Source: Fusarium oxysporum f. sp. lycopersici 4287 (taxonomy: Eukaryota > Ascomycota > Sordariomycetes > Hypocreales > Nectriaceae). From it: a stretch of 64,000 bases of DNA. The DNA is taken from contig NC_030993.1 of the NCBI RefSeq assembly GCF_000149955.1, positions 906,068-970,067 on the forward strand, in the 5' to 3' direction. Numbering within the stretch: the stretch's first letter is position 1; each line of letters begins with the position of its first letter. Positions 23,349 to 33,900 of the stretch are shown here, piece by piece. The notes beneath the pieces were generated by a model. It did not search any database. It had not been told where the DNA came from and was given only the letters and a program-made list of their open reading frames with translations. The translations under genes and the position numbers were made by a program.

Positions 23349-24728
23349 TTACAGGACGAAAGCAAGACCGGCGATGGCAGCGGCCACACCGGCGAAGGTC
23401 TTCTGGGCAGCACCGGCGGTCACAACAGGGACCTCGGGCTTGGAGCCAGTGCCGGTGGTCTCAGGAGTCTCGGGCTTAGCAGGAGTCTCAGGAGTCTCAG
23501 GCTTAGCAGGAGTCTCGGGAGTCTCAGGCTTGGCGGGAGTCTCGGGGTGCTCGGGCTTAGCAGGAGTCTCGGGGTGCTCAGGCGTGTAGGGAGTCTCGGG
23601 CTTGGTGGGCTTGGAGGGAGTCTCGGGCTCGGGGACGACGACAACAGGGGGCTTGCCGGGGTAGACGGGCTTGGGAGGGTGGACAGGCTCAGGCTTGACG
23701 GGAGGGTGGACGGGCTCGCACTCGCCCTTGGAGCACTTCTCGTAGGTGTAGCAGTCGTCCTTGCACTCATCGAAGTACCATCGGTCCTCATCGACATCGC
23801 AGACGAACTTGCGAGCGTAGTCGACAGAGTAGTGCTGGTCACGCTGGCACTCGTTGCCGTAGCAGACGATGCGCTGGTTGCACTCATCACCCTTGTAGTC
23901 GGCGTAGTGGCACTTTCCGCTGTTGCAGATCTTGAGCTTGGTCCAGGTGTCGTCGTGGCATTCACGAGGAGCGCAGAGGCCATCCTCGCAGACAATCTGC
24001 CACTTGGTGCAGGTAGGGCAGTGGACCTGAGGAGCACAGTAGTTACCATAGCAGATGATGATGACGTCGGTGGGGATGGCGGGGAGAACAGTGGTGACGG
24101 TCTGGGTGACGGTGGTGCCATCCTCAGTGAAGGTGACGGTGGCAGTGGTGGTGACAGGAGGGAGGGTCTCGGTGACGAAGTCGGTGTTGATGACAGTGTC
24201 AGTCTCACCAGGGTTCACACCGATGGCGACGTAGACGGAGAGAAGAACGTTGACAGCGACCTGTCGGCGCATGAGGCGGTCGCCAGAACCGAGACCACCA
24301 CAGTTCTCATCAGAGTTACCAGGGCAAGTGATGTCACACTGGTCAGTGCCAACAGCAGGAGAGGTGCTGATATCAAGCGTGTTACCACAGTAGCAGCTGT
24401 TGTCGTAGAGACCGAAGAAGTTGGAGCCCAAACAAGCATCAGCACAACGCTCAGAGTCGTTCTCCTCAGAGGAGTAGGCCTGAGTGAAGCCAGGGAAGCC
24501 GTTCTCAGAAGAGAAGCATCCGAGGAAGTTGAAGCCGTCAGGGTTGCCAATGCCGCCAGCAGAGGTGCTGGTAGCGGCACCGGAGGTCTCAGTGCCGGTG
24601 ACATCAGTGCCAGTGGTGGCAGTACCAGTCTCAATGGCGCCGGTGGTGGTGTTGGAGAAGCGACCTGTGGTGAACTGGGCAGCGGCCAAGTTGCCCATGG
24701 CCAGGGCGAGGAGCTCGGTGTAACGCAT
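23349..24728 (-). CDS. GPI-type cell-wall protein with WSC domain and Pro-rich tail
   Basis: This single-exon gene codes 459 residues. The N-terminus MRYTELLALAMGNLAAAQ fits a signal peptide. A Thr/Ser-rich stretch follows, then a WSC carbohydrate-binding domain at about residues 68-155 (FLGCFSSENG, ERCADACLG, SCYCGN, CPGNSDENCGG), then a second cysteine-rich block (about 230-345; CYGNYCAP, CEDGLCAP, CNSGKCHY, CYGNECQ, CSKGECEP). Next come many PETPAKPE-type repeats and a hydrophobic C-terminal run (FAGVAAAIAGLAFVL) after small residues, as in GPI-anchored wall proteins. The likely place is the cell wall or outer plasma-membrane face; the family binds glucan or acts as wall sensor or adhesin. 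No cytoplasmic tail follows the last hydrophobic segment, so a WSC-type signalling sensor is less likely. The first ATG after a long leader was chosen because it opens the signal peptide. Confidence 0.88.
   Translation of the reverse strand: MRYTELLALAMGNLAAAQFTTGRFSNTTTGAIETGTATTGTDVTGTETSGAATSTSAGGIGNPDGFNFLGCFSSENGFPGFTQAYSSEENDSERCADACLGSNFFGLYDNSCYCGNTLDISTSPAVGTDQCDITCPGNSDENCGGLGSGDRLMRRQVAVNVLLSVYVAIGVNPGETDTVINTDFVTETLPPVTTTATVTFTEDGTTVTQTVTTVLPAIPTDVIIICYGNYCAPQVHCPTCTKWQIVCEDGLCAPRECHDDTWTKLKICNSGKCHYADYKGDECNQRIVCYGNECQRDQHYSVDYARKFVCDVDEDRWYFDECKDDCYTYEKCSKGECEPVHPPVKPEPVHPPKPVYPGKPPVVVVPEPETPSKPTKPETPYTPEHPETPAKPEHPETPAKPETPETPAKPETPETPAKPETPETTGTGSKPEVPVVTAGAAQKTFAGVAAAIAGLAFVL
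23450..23625 (-). repeat. Coding tandem repeat, PETPAKPE-type
   Basis: The C-terminal part of the WSC gene repeats units of 8-12 residues built on PETPAKPE/PETPEHPE. The DNA units are very similar, so copy number may vary among strains by slippage or recombination. Confidence 0.8.
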
Positions 24729-27700
24729 TTTGATGGTGGTTCTTTGGAGCGAATGACTGGGGATGTAACGACTGGGAAACAGCTCTCGGAAGAGAAGCGA
24801 GGGGATCGAGGATGTTTGAGTTGCTTGATGATGAGAGAAGGAAGAAGTTGAACTTTGGACGGAATCAAGCCCTCTCTTTATACATGATTTGGGTCCCCTT
24901 GCCTTGGGGCTGAAATTGTATGGGATCCTCCGAGGACCACAGACAAAGCCTCGCGCCGATAGTCTGTCTGGTCCTCGACGAATGCATCGAGCCCCAACGC
25001 AAACAAGTCCAGAGTGCTGTGACTGTTGAGACATGGCGTTCCCGTCCAACAAGCAAAGAATGCAGTGCCCCTGACTTGACATGTCTCACTCCCACTCCAC
25101 ACTCTGAGGAGCTTGTTTGGCCCCAAAATCCCCGCCGCTTGAGAATTTGGCTCTGCAGCACCTCGGGTTGTAAGATTACTCTAGATTCCAGATGCTAATA
25201 CTGATAGCCTCTATCTCACTTGTTGATACGTGAGGCTGCTGACACAGGATTCTGCTGAGACACTCATCCCAATGCCTTGGCCTACCCTCCCTCAAAGGAG
25301 TGATTTCACATGTATCGAAGCACTCTGAATTCCTCCATTTTCGACTGCTTCTTGGATACCGACGGCCCATCGGCATCAGATTGATAGCCAAGAAACAATT
25401 TCTCCGCATGCGCGCGACCATTCCTGGATGCGTCAAAAAGAGCACTCGCTATCAGAGCACAATTTCTCAAAGGTTCCCCTCGTGTAGGGTTTAGCAGATA
25501 TGTGACGAGCGTCTAATCTCCATCACCCAAGAATGTACGTCATTGGTCACCAGAAATAGGCAGAGCAATATCTGGTGTGTTTGTGGCTCCTCCAAAGGCG
25601 ACCATACTCGCTTGAGTATCACTCACATAGCGTTTTCAGCGGTTGGAACTTGAGATCGGACAAGGCAAAAGATCGACCCTGTTTCGAAACCGTTTATCAG
25701 ACCCCTCCCTCCCTTCGGCCGGATGCGAGCATTCTTTAGCACAGTCCGGGGAAACAGGATCCGAGGGTTTCTTCATATCTCAAAAGCATTTGGGTATGAG
25801 TGTTTTGTTTTGGGTTTCTTGTTCATGTCCACAAGATCGAGACACTACCCATCCCGGAAGCTAATAGATGATCCACAAGGGGGAAATTACGTTCGTGAGA
25901 AGTGGAAGAAAGGTTGGTCTTACCAAGGGAGAGCTGAAAGCTGGTATGAGACATGAATCAAGTGTGAGTTGCTGTGTTATGCGGGCCGATGGTTTTTGCG
26001 GAGGCCGCCGAGCCGGCCGTGCTCCGGACGGGGGTCTAGGGTAGTTTTCGACAGTCCAACTCAAAGTCCATGACACTTCAACAACAGGAAATGATCACGA
26101 AATGCCTCAAAATAATGGAGATTTCTGTTAAAGCTGATAATAATTTCGACGTTTCTGGCATCGCCAAGCTCAATCTAAGTTTATTACTGCGGAGAGAGTT
26201 ATAGCCGAGGGTTGAAGTTCTCGTATAACCTTACAAGAACTGTCACTGGAATTCACGGCTCGTATCAAAGAACAAACTTCAAATACTGATTGGCTAACGC
26301 TCAACACACTTTCCAGGAATTTTCATCTAATCCACTTCTTGCTTGGCGATAACTGGCCTACATCTACTAAGATTCAACAGCTCCACAGTAGATCGCTTGG
26401 ATGCAACTCATCCAAAGAAGCTTGTTAAGCTTGAGTTGACATGGATCACTTTGATAGCCTAAACAAACCGGTATTCGGTAGTCTCGGAAGCTCGCCAGAG
26501 CCCTACGACGATAGCCTTGTCTGTTTCCGGAGCTTACAGACTGATACTAACCAGTCGAGTCATACAACCAGTTGACTTGCTCTTGATTGATAACTTGTTG
26601 ATGATGATCTTTCTATGACGTGAGGAGAATCTTTAGCTATCGCATCCGTTCAAAAGTCAATTGCTCCTGAGTGATAACATCAGGGAACTCCATATTCCAG
26701 TATCATCGCTCTCCGGATCAAAAGCTGCCGTGCCAAGTCGTTGATATTGCAATCATGTACTACAAGATTTCATGCAAGGTACAAAACACCCTTATTTACG
26801 CCTCTGTTACACAACCGCATATCAGTAAAGGAAAACATCCCCCAAGTCTCCTGTTCCTGACGATCAAAATAACGTGTGGCAACGTTGCGCCTCGTATGTT
26901 TAATCCCCAACTGCAATGCCAAAATTGGAAAGCCAAGTAAAGTTGCGACAATAACATGCTCCTGGCGAGGAATGTTGGCAGCGCGTGCCGTTGGAGCCAT
27001 TCCCGCTTCTGATCGGAGCTTATGTTAGTTCACCATCGTGGGAAAAAAACGCCCACAATTCACTAATCTCCTTTGTCTTCGCTTCTGATGCCAGGGAGGG
27101 TTGTTATTTGTCGCCTTATGCAAGCCGCTTAATTTAATGCCTTGCAGAAAATTACATATTAAACTTTCTTATTTGACGTGCAGCTAAAGTCATCTCATTG
27201 TGCCAAGGCTCAGTAAGGGAGAGATGCATTGTTTTATCTTTTGGGTTGGTCAATCTGGCTCCCTTGCTTGGATAGTCTCACATATTGAGTGTTAGTAAGT
27301 TCTTTTCTTTTTCTTTTGTACGATCTAGCACTTTTGGGTCCGATCTCAATGAGACTACTGAAATGTAGAAGAAACACACGTGAAATGTTGCAGGCCTTGG
27401 TATTGCGGTATGCTTCAAGTGAGACACGAGACTTTGCCCCTTGGTTAGTTGCTTGGACATTGTCGTTCCTAGGCTTTGAAAAGGATTGTTGCCCCTGTTT
27501 CCTTTGGAACAAAACAATTCTTATCAATAACATCAACATTGATAGTGGTAATGTAAGCATCATCTGTTTTCTCACCCTGTAGCAGTTGAACTTACAGACT
27601 GACTTCTCTCCTTTTCATCATGACTGACAGACATCAGGCTTCAGGCACATCATTCAAACACACGAACCGAGATGTCATGAGAAGTTATTGCGGAGGCCAT

Positions 27701-28132
27701 TTGCGCCTTGCCTGTCGTTACCATTCTTCGAGACTCCTTGGTGACATGCCCATGTCAGCCACCTGCTGGGTTGCCATATTGGCCCATGCTCAACCATATG
27801 CCTTTCTTGCCTTGCGCTGTCAAGTACAGCCAATATTTGTTAGACAATTCATATGTTCTACCGCTTCTGTTCTATTCATGATCATGACATGAGCTCCAAA
27901 CATCGTAACCCTAACCCTCATCTCAACAGCCGTGTCCATCAACCGAAGATCTGCGGAGGGGGAGGGGTCATATGGAGACATGCTACTCTCAACGCAGTCA
28001 TCATTGGACCATTGATTGGCCCGGCTTTGCTTGGGGAAATACCCCATGTCATCATGCCCATGATAAAAAAGAGCCATGATGGCTACTCCCGCAGCCATGA
28101 AACCGCTCAATTGACTCTCCTCGCGCTCAAAA
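24729..28132. other. Gene-poor region
   Basis: This 3.4-kb stretch holds the divergent promoters of the WSC gene (left) and the MetE-like gene (right). No supported gene was found; a small hydrophobic ORF on the minus strand at 26770-27000 is discussed under rejected items. Confidence 0.5.
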
Positions 28133-29422
28133 ATGACTGTCACAAAGCTCCCCTTCCACGCCGACCACATCGGCTCTCTCATCCGCCCTGAGGCGCTATC
28201 TCGCACCCAGGAGCAAGCCGATGCCGGCCAGTTCACTGCTGAGCAGCTTGCTGCGACGCAAAAGGCTGCTATTGCCGATATCGTGAAGAAGCAGCAGGAG
28301 CANNNNNNNNNNNNNNNNNNNNNNNNNNNNNNNNNNNNNNNNNNNNNNNNNNNNNNNNNNNNNNNNNNNNNNNNNNNNNNNNNNNNNNNNNNNNNNNNNN
28401 NNNNNNNNNNNNNNNNNNNNNNNNNNNNNNNNNNNNNNNNNNNNNNNNNNNNNNNNNNNNNNNNNNNNNNNNNNNNNNNNNNNNNNNNNNNNNNNNNNNN
28501 NNNNNNNNNNNNNNNNNNNNNNNNNNNNNNNNNNNNNNNNNNNNNNNNNNNNNNNNNNNNNNNNNNNNNNNNNNNNNNNNNNNNNNNNNNNNNNNNNNNN
28601 NNNNNNNNNNNNNNNNNNNNNNNNNNNNNNNNNNNNNNNNNNNNNNNNNNNNNNNNNNNNNNNNNNNNNNNNNNNNNNNNNNNNNNGGCTTACTCTTAAT
28701 GATGAGGACTTCTTTGCCGATTGGCCAAGGCTTACCCGTCAGGAGTTCCAAGACTTTGTACGATGAGGGCGTGCGAAACATCCAGATCGACGACCCCACC
28801 CTTGCCTACTTCTGCTCCGATGAGATGCTTCAGTCTCTGAGAGATGAGGGTGTTGATCCTGACAAGCTGTTCGACACTTACCTCAAGGCTCACAACGATG
28901 CTATTGCCGACCGACCTGAGGGTCTCCACGTTGGACTTCACGTCTGCAGAGGTTTGTTTCTCACTTAATGACATCGGATCCACTCACTTACACGCCACAG
29001 GAAACTTCTCCAAGTCTATGCACTTCAGCGAGGGTTCATACGAGAAGATCGCCGAGAAGTTCTTCACCGTCCTCAACTACGATACCTTCTTCCTCGAGTA
29101 CGACAACCCTCGTTCCGGCGGTTTCGAGCCCCTTCGCTTCCTCCCCAAGCACAAGAACGTCGTCCTCGGTGTCATCACCACCAAGGAGCCCGAGCTCGAG
29201 GATGCCCAGGTCATCAAGCACCGCGTGCTCGACGCTGCCAAGATCATCGCTGATGGTCAGGGTCGCAGTCTTGAGGAGGCCCTTGAGCAGGTTGGCATCA
29301 GCCCTCAGTGCGGTTTCGCTAGTGTCGCTGTCGGCGCTGAGGGTATGACTGAGGAGAAGATGTTTGCCAAGCTCAAGCTTGTCAACGATGTCGCTAAGGA
29401 GATCTGGCCTGGCAAGGCTTAA
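28133..29422 (+). CDS. MetE-like single-domain protein (cobalamin-independent methionine synthase C-terminal type), interrupted by gap
   Basis: The protein belongs to the UROD/MetE-like superfamily. In true methionine synthase this domain binds zinc and transfers a methyl group to homocysteine; the stand-alone fungal proteins are usually annotated only by similarity. Visible exons are 28133..28302, then 28687..28951 after the gap, then 29001..29422 (49-nt intron, GTTTGT...CACAG, phase 1). The start opens with FHADHIGSLIRP, matching the family's HxGSLxRP. HVGLHVCRGN matches the zinc-ligand H-x-C region, and ISPQCGF matches the late Cys motif. The C-terminus is EIWPGKA. The frame is broken at 28700-28760 next to the gap: reading the family pattern needs several one-base corrections there. 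A missing intron in the gap is also possible. I judge the gene probably intact in the organism. Confidence 0.8.
28303..28686. other. Assembly gap (384 N)
   Basis: This run of N lies within the MetE-like gene. The bases just right of it contain homopolymer-length differences that break the reading frame. Confidence 0.99.
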
Positions 29423-30030
29423 AAGTTGATGTTTTAAAAAGTTGTAAAAGAACAGAAAAGTTGTACATAGGCTTGGGGATTTGGGAGTGACTGTTGCATA
29501 GCGTGGTGTTGAACGTGGTGTCGAAAAGAAAGATGAATGACCGCCATAGCACTTTGAATGCTATTAGGCTTGTGTGCTCCTATAAGGGCTTTTTCAGTGC
29601 AAGAAGTGAAGAACTGGCGATATCATTAAAGAGCTGTTTGTCTATGCAATCCTCGACTCACTCTCACCTGTCATGACTACACTCACCTTCAATCACTACA
29701 ACGGTCCATACTAACAAGAATTCTTGTGTTTTTTCCGAGAGCATCGAGGAGGAATTGTGACTCATATTTTCTGACAAAATATAATCAACCATGCTCGGCA
29801 TTCTTTTCCGAGAAGCATGTACGAGCACAGTGGAATATCCTGGGTGTACTGGTCTAGACCAAGAATCACAACCAACAACCAACAAAAACCATGAAATGCA
29901 TCCTATCAACCAGATATTTGTAGCAAGGGTAACTTAGTAGAGTTCATTATATCGTTCCAGATTTTAATGCCGGCCTTCCGTTCTCTACCAGCCTTCTCCC
30001 AAATCCTTCTTCACTTCCTATTATTTCAAA
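29423..30030. other. Intergenic stretch
   Basis: This holds the 3' end of the MetE-like gene and the presumptive promoter of the cerato-platanin-like gene. No further gene recognised. Confidence 0.5.
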
Positions 30031-30575
30031 ATGCAGATATCTGAAGTTATCAGGATTGCGTCTTTGCTTTCTCTAACGGCTGCAAGAATTGGTAACCACA
30101 AAACATCCTTCTGTTTGACTTGTTGCTCACCGTTATAGTCACAACTATCGCGGAAAAATGGGATTACACGTGGGAGAAAGAAATGCCCGTCGAAGACTTG
30201 GCATGCTGGAGTGAAGATAAAGACAACGTTATCAATTATATGGGCTGGGAGTCTCTGAAGAACCTACCCGTTGCGATCGCGGGCTATGAAGGCGTCAGCG
30301 GGCCACATTCTCCATTGTGCTATACGTGCTGAATACTTAAATATGAGGGCCGCCGCCAGGCAATGCTCGTCCTGGACTACGCATTATCGGGGTTCGCAAC
30401 TGACTATGAGACTTTTGAATCGCTCACAGATGGACAGGCTTGGAGGACTGGGAAGGCAAATGTTACTGCCTTTCGCTCTTCTGATCTTCGTGATTGTGGC
30501 ATTGGGTCTGAGCCGGCAGGGGTAGATCGCAAGTTTATAGGCGACTATCAACCATTTGAGGAACCCAGCTCTTAA
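30031..30575 (+). pseudogene. Cerato-platanin-like secreted protein gene with an in-frame TGA
   Basis: Two exons, 30031..30091 and 30139..30575, are joined by a 47-nt intron (GTAACC...TATAG, phase 1). The N-terminus MQISEVIRIASLLSLTAAR fits a signal peptide. Downstream, the order of conserved features follows cerato-platanins: an early Cys (LACW), a Cys pair spaced as in the family (PLCYTC), a hydrophobic strand (MLVLDYALSGF), a T-D-G-Q segment (LTDGQAW), and the last Cys (LRDCG). These proteins are small, secreted, four-cysteine proteins that act at the fungal wall and as elicitors on plants. Codon 85 of 165 (30330-30332) is TGA. It directly follows the second Cys of the pair, where the family has a conserved Trp. 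The frame stays open on both sides, so this is a single nonsense change or a sequencing error. The divergence from typical members is high. Confidence 0.65.
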
Positions 30576-30971
30576 GGTAACTTCGGTTTGGTTGGTATGA
30601 AGACTCAATAGTTCTTCAGACGTTGAGTGGAAGACAGTCTGCAACTGAGATGTTAGGAGCCCTATCCTCATCCTACTCAAAATGATAGGGTGCTTGGGTC
30701 AGAAACAATATACAGACATCACACCTCGATCAAAGGGGCCAAAGATTTTAAGAAAAGTTCATTGAAAGGGGTATGGGTATCCTTCCTCCATCCCACATCT
30801 GTGTCCATCATATTACAGTGTCTAGTAAAAACTCGTATGTACATGTTCGGCAATGCCATGCCGTCTATATGCAAAGGCTCAACACCCTCACAAGTTCTAG
30901 TAAATAACAAAAACCCTCCAGTCTTATACCCAGTACAAGAAATTCATTTTTTTCCAATTTTTTTCTTTTTT
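30576..30971. other. Convergent intergenic region
   Basis: This holds the 3' ends of the cerato-platanin-like gene and the second ABC-G gene. A T-rich tract lies at about 30948-30975. No other gene is seen. Confidence 0.5.
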
Positions 30972-33900
30972 TTACTCCTTCTTGGTGGTCTTCTTCTTGA
31001 AGCTCTTCTTAGGCATACGCGCAAGCCAGTAGATGAACAGCGCAGCACCCATGTTGAAGATGATGTACACCCACAGAAGACCAAAGTTGCGCCATCGGTC
31101 GGCATAGTCGATGTTGACGCCGGCGAGGTATGTGTTGGTGTACTGGACAGTGCAGAACTCGCAGTTGGAGGTGGCATCGGGGTCAACGAAGTAACCGCCG
31201 ACAGCCTTGATATAGTCACCCATGTACTCAGTACAGGTTGAACCGTTGGGTGGTGTGATGGGTACGAGTTCGTTGCTGGCGCAGGTGACTTCCGTATTGG
31301 CGACACCTGTTGCTAACATGCCTCCGACTAGATATGTGAACGGGGACACGTAGTACATGAACTTCCAGAAGCCGGGCAGAGTTCCCTTGGGAGCGAGGAC
31401 ACCACAGAAAATCAGGCAGAGCATGAACAGCAGGTTAGCAACGTTGGCACCACCCTCAGCTGTTTCGAATCCAGCAATGATCATAGTCGAGAAAGTAGCG
31501 GTAAAGATGAGGAAAGCCAACAGTAACAAGAACATAAGGGCACCGCGTTCGGTAGTTTGACCGGCGTCAGCAGCGTTGTTGTAAAGACCGACAGGGTAGT
31601 ACCAGCCAAAGAACATGATAACAGCCATCAAACTATTCCAAGGCAATTCAACGATAATCTGCGCCAGCATGAAGATCTTCCACGAGTAGACCTTGGAAGG
31701 ACGCTCACGAACCTCGTAGAGGGAACGCTGAATGACAAATTGAGGCATAGACTGTTGTACTAGTTGACCGAAGATAGTGAGCAAGTTGAAGATGGCGAAC
31801 ATCTGGTTCTGAAGACCCTGAATACTGTTGGGGGCTCGGAAGAAGACGAAACCGATGAAGAGAGCGACGAGAGAGCAGAGAGCAGCCTTGGAGTAGATGT
31901 AAACGGGAGTACGCCAGTACTGTTGGAAAACACGGAAGAGGACTTCCTTGAGTTGGACCATGAAGGGAGCAGCGAACTCGCGGTAGCTACCGTCATCGAC
32001 GTCGGTATCCTCAACACCCTGCTTCTCACGCTTGATACGCTCGAGTTCGGCCTGGACTTCCTGATATTCGGGGCTGTCGCGCCAGGTCTGGAACCAGTCG
32101 AGTTCGGTGTGAGATCCGGGAGCAGCACCAATAACTTCCAACATCCATTCAGCAGGGTTAGCCTCAGGGGGGCAGGCGTGTCCACCGTAACGCTCAAAGT
32201 AGCTGGTCATGGTCTTGGAGTTCTCGCCGATATCACCAAAGTAGACAGTCTTGCCACCCTTAGCCAGGAACAGGAGTCGATCGAAACGTTGGAACAACAT
32301 GGCAGAGGGCTGATGAATAGTGCAGAGAATGGCTTGGCCGGCGTTTGTCAACTTCTCAAGAAGATCCAAAATGGCCCAAGAGGTTTGAGAATCGAGACCA
32401 GATGTAGGCTCGTCGACGAAGAGCAGCAGAGGAGGCTTGGCAGCAAGTTCGACACCGATAGTAAGACGCTTACGTTGCTCGACGTTGAGACCTTCACCAG
32501 GAACACCAACCACGGCATCGGCATATTCTTCCATATCGAGAAGCTTGATAACCTGTTCCACATAGTCGAGCTTCTCCTGCCTGGGGACGTGAGCGGGCTG
32601 GCGCAGGAGGGCACTAAAGTTGAGGGCCTCTCGGACTGTCGAGGTCTGAAGATGGAGATCCTGTTGCTGAACATAACCGGTCTTGCGCTGGAAGGACATG
32701 TCTCGAGGGTTACCATCGACCAACATCTCGCCTGTGATAACACCCATAGAAGTACGGTCGGCCAAACAATCAAGCAGAGTGGTTTTACCAGCACCAGAAA
32801 CACCCATAAGGGCTGTCAGGGTACCAGGTTTGACCCAACCATCGACGTGATCCAAAATTTTACGGGTTTCGTCCTTGATCTTGACCTCATAGCAAACATC
32901 ATGCCACTGGAAGACTGAGGTCTGTTCCTGGAGCATACCGCCATCCTTGTTGGTTCGGCTTCGAGTGCGTTCAGCAGTGACAACGGGACCAATGTGAGCC
33001 ATAGCAGCCTCAGGGTCGCTATGCTTCTTCTCAGCATTGGCAACGGCAGCAGGCTTGTGACCGCGTCGGTAGACCAAGACTTCACCCTTGGACTTCTTCT
33101 CGGAAACGAGTTCAGCAGCAACCATGTAGGTGAAAGTGAAGAGAACGATCCATGCGATAACGATACCAAAGTTGCGCCAGCGGTTCTCCCATCTGTATCC
33201 AAACTGCAGCTCGGCGTAGCGGTCACCGTTCACTGCAGCTCGTCCAGGTTCAGCACCAACAGCACTGCATACACGGTTCTCCGATGCAACATCGGCATAT
33301 CCGGGAACCGAAGGGTTAGGAACGAACTCGTTGCAAGTGTAGTCTCGGTTGTGGAATTCGTTGACGACGACAGCCTCGAAAGCATAGGCGATTGGGTCGA
33401 TCCAGTATAGCCATTTGCACCATCCAAGCATATAACGCTTTGGAATGACGAAACCAGTAAAGATGACAAGATCCAGAATGAGAATGGCGGCGGGGACAAG
33501 AGCCTGGAACAAACTACGAGTAGCAGACGCAATGGTACGGAAGATCATGGACATGACCAAAACCACAACGAAAGACATGAGAATGAAGAAGAAGAAGGCC
33601 CCTGGCTCGCGTTTGAGGTTTGTCATGAAATAAAGCGTAATGTTGAAAACGATCGTATTGGCGATTTTGTACGGCATGTCGCACAGCATCGAAGATATAG
33701 CTTCTGCAGACGGATGATATAATGCATAACGACTATGTTTTTCAACAATTGGACGTTGCGCGTACAGGGCCAGAATCTGAAACTGTCAGTATTGGTCAAG
33801 AGTGAGATTGGAGTAAAGCTTACCTCGAGAGCACTTGCGAAAGCGTTCATCAAAACAGCAAAGAACAGGAGAGCACCACGCTGGAAGAAACTGCTTGAAG

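Noticed and set aside
23337..24851. 504-codon plus-strand ORF opposite the WSC gene
   Set aside because: It is a mirror of strong codon bias and of the PETP repeats on the coding strand; the product is low-complexity (SLGLSRSLRSL) without domains, while the minus frame has a signal peptide and a WSC domain.
26770..27000. 76-codon minus-strand ORF with a hydrophobic centre (HVIVATLLGFPILALQL)
   Set aside because: Coding-like at its start and reminiscent of small mitochondrial membrane proteins, but I cannot place it in a family and see no intron, leader or promoter support. Worth an RNA-seq check.
31764..32918. 384-codon plus-strand ORF opposite the second ABC-G gene
   Set aside because: It lies fully antisense to conserved NBD2 coding sequence; no domain, no promoter or introns of its own.
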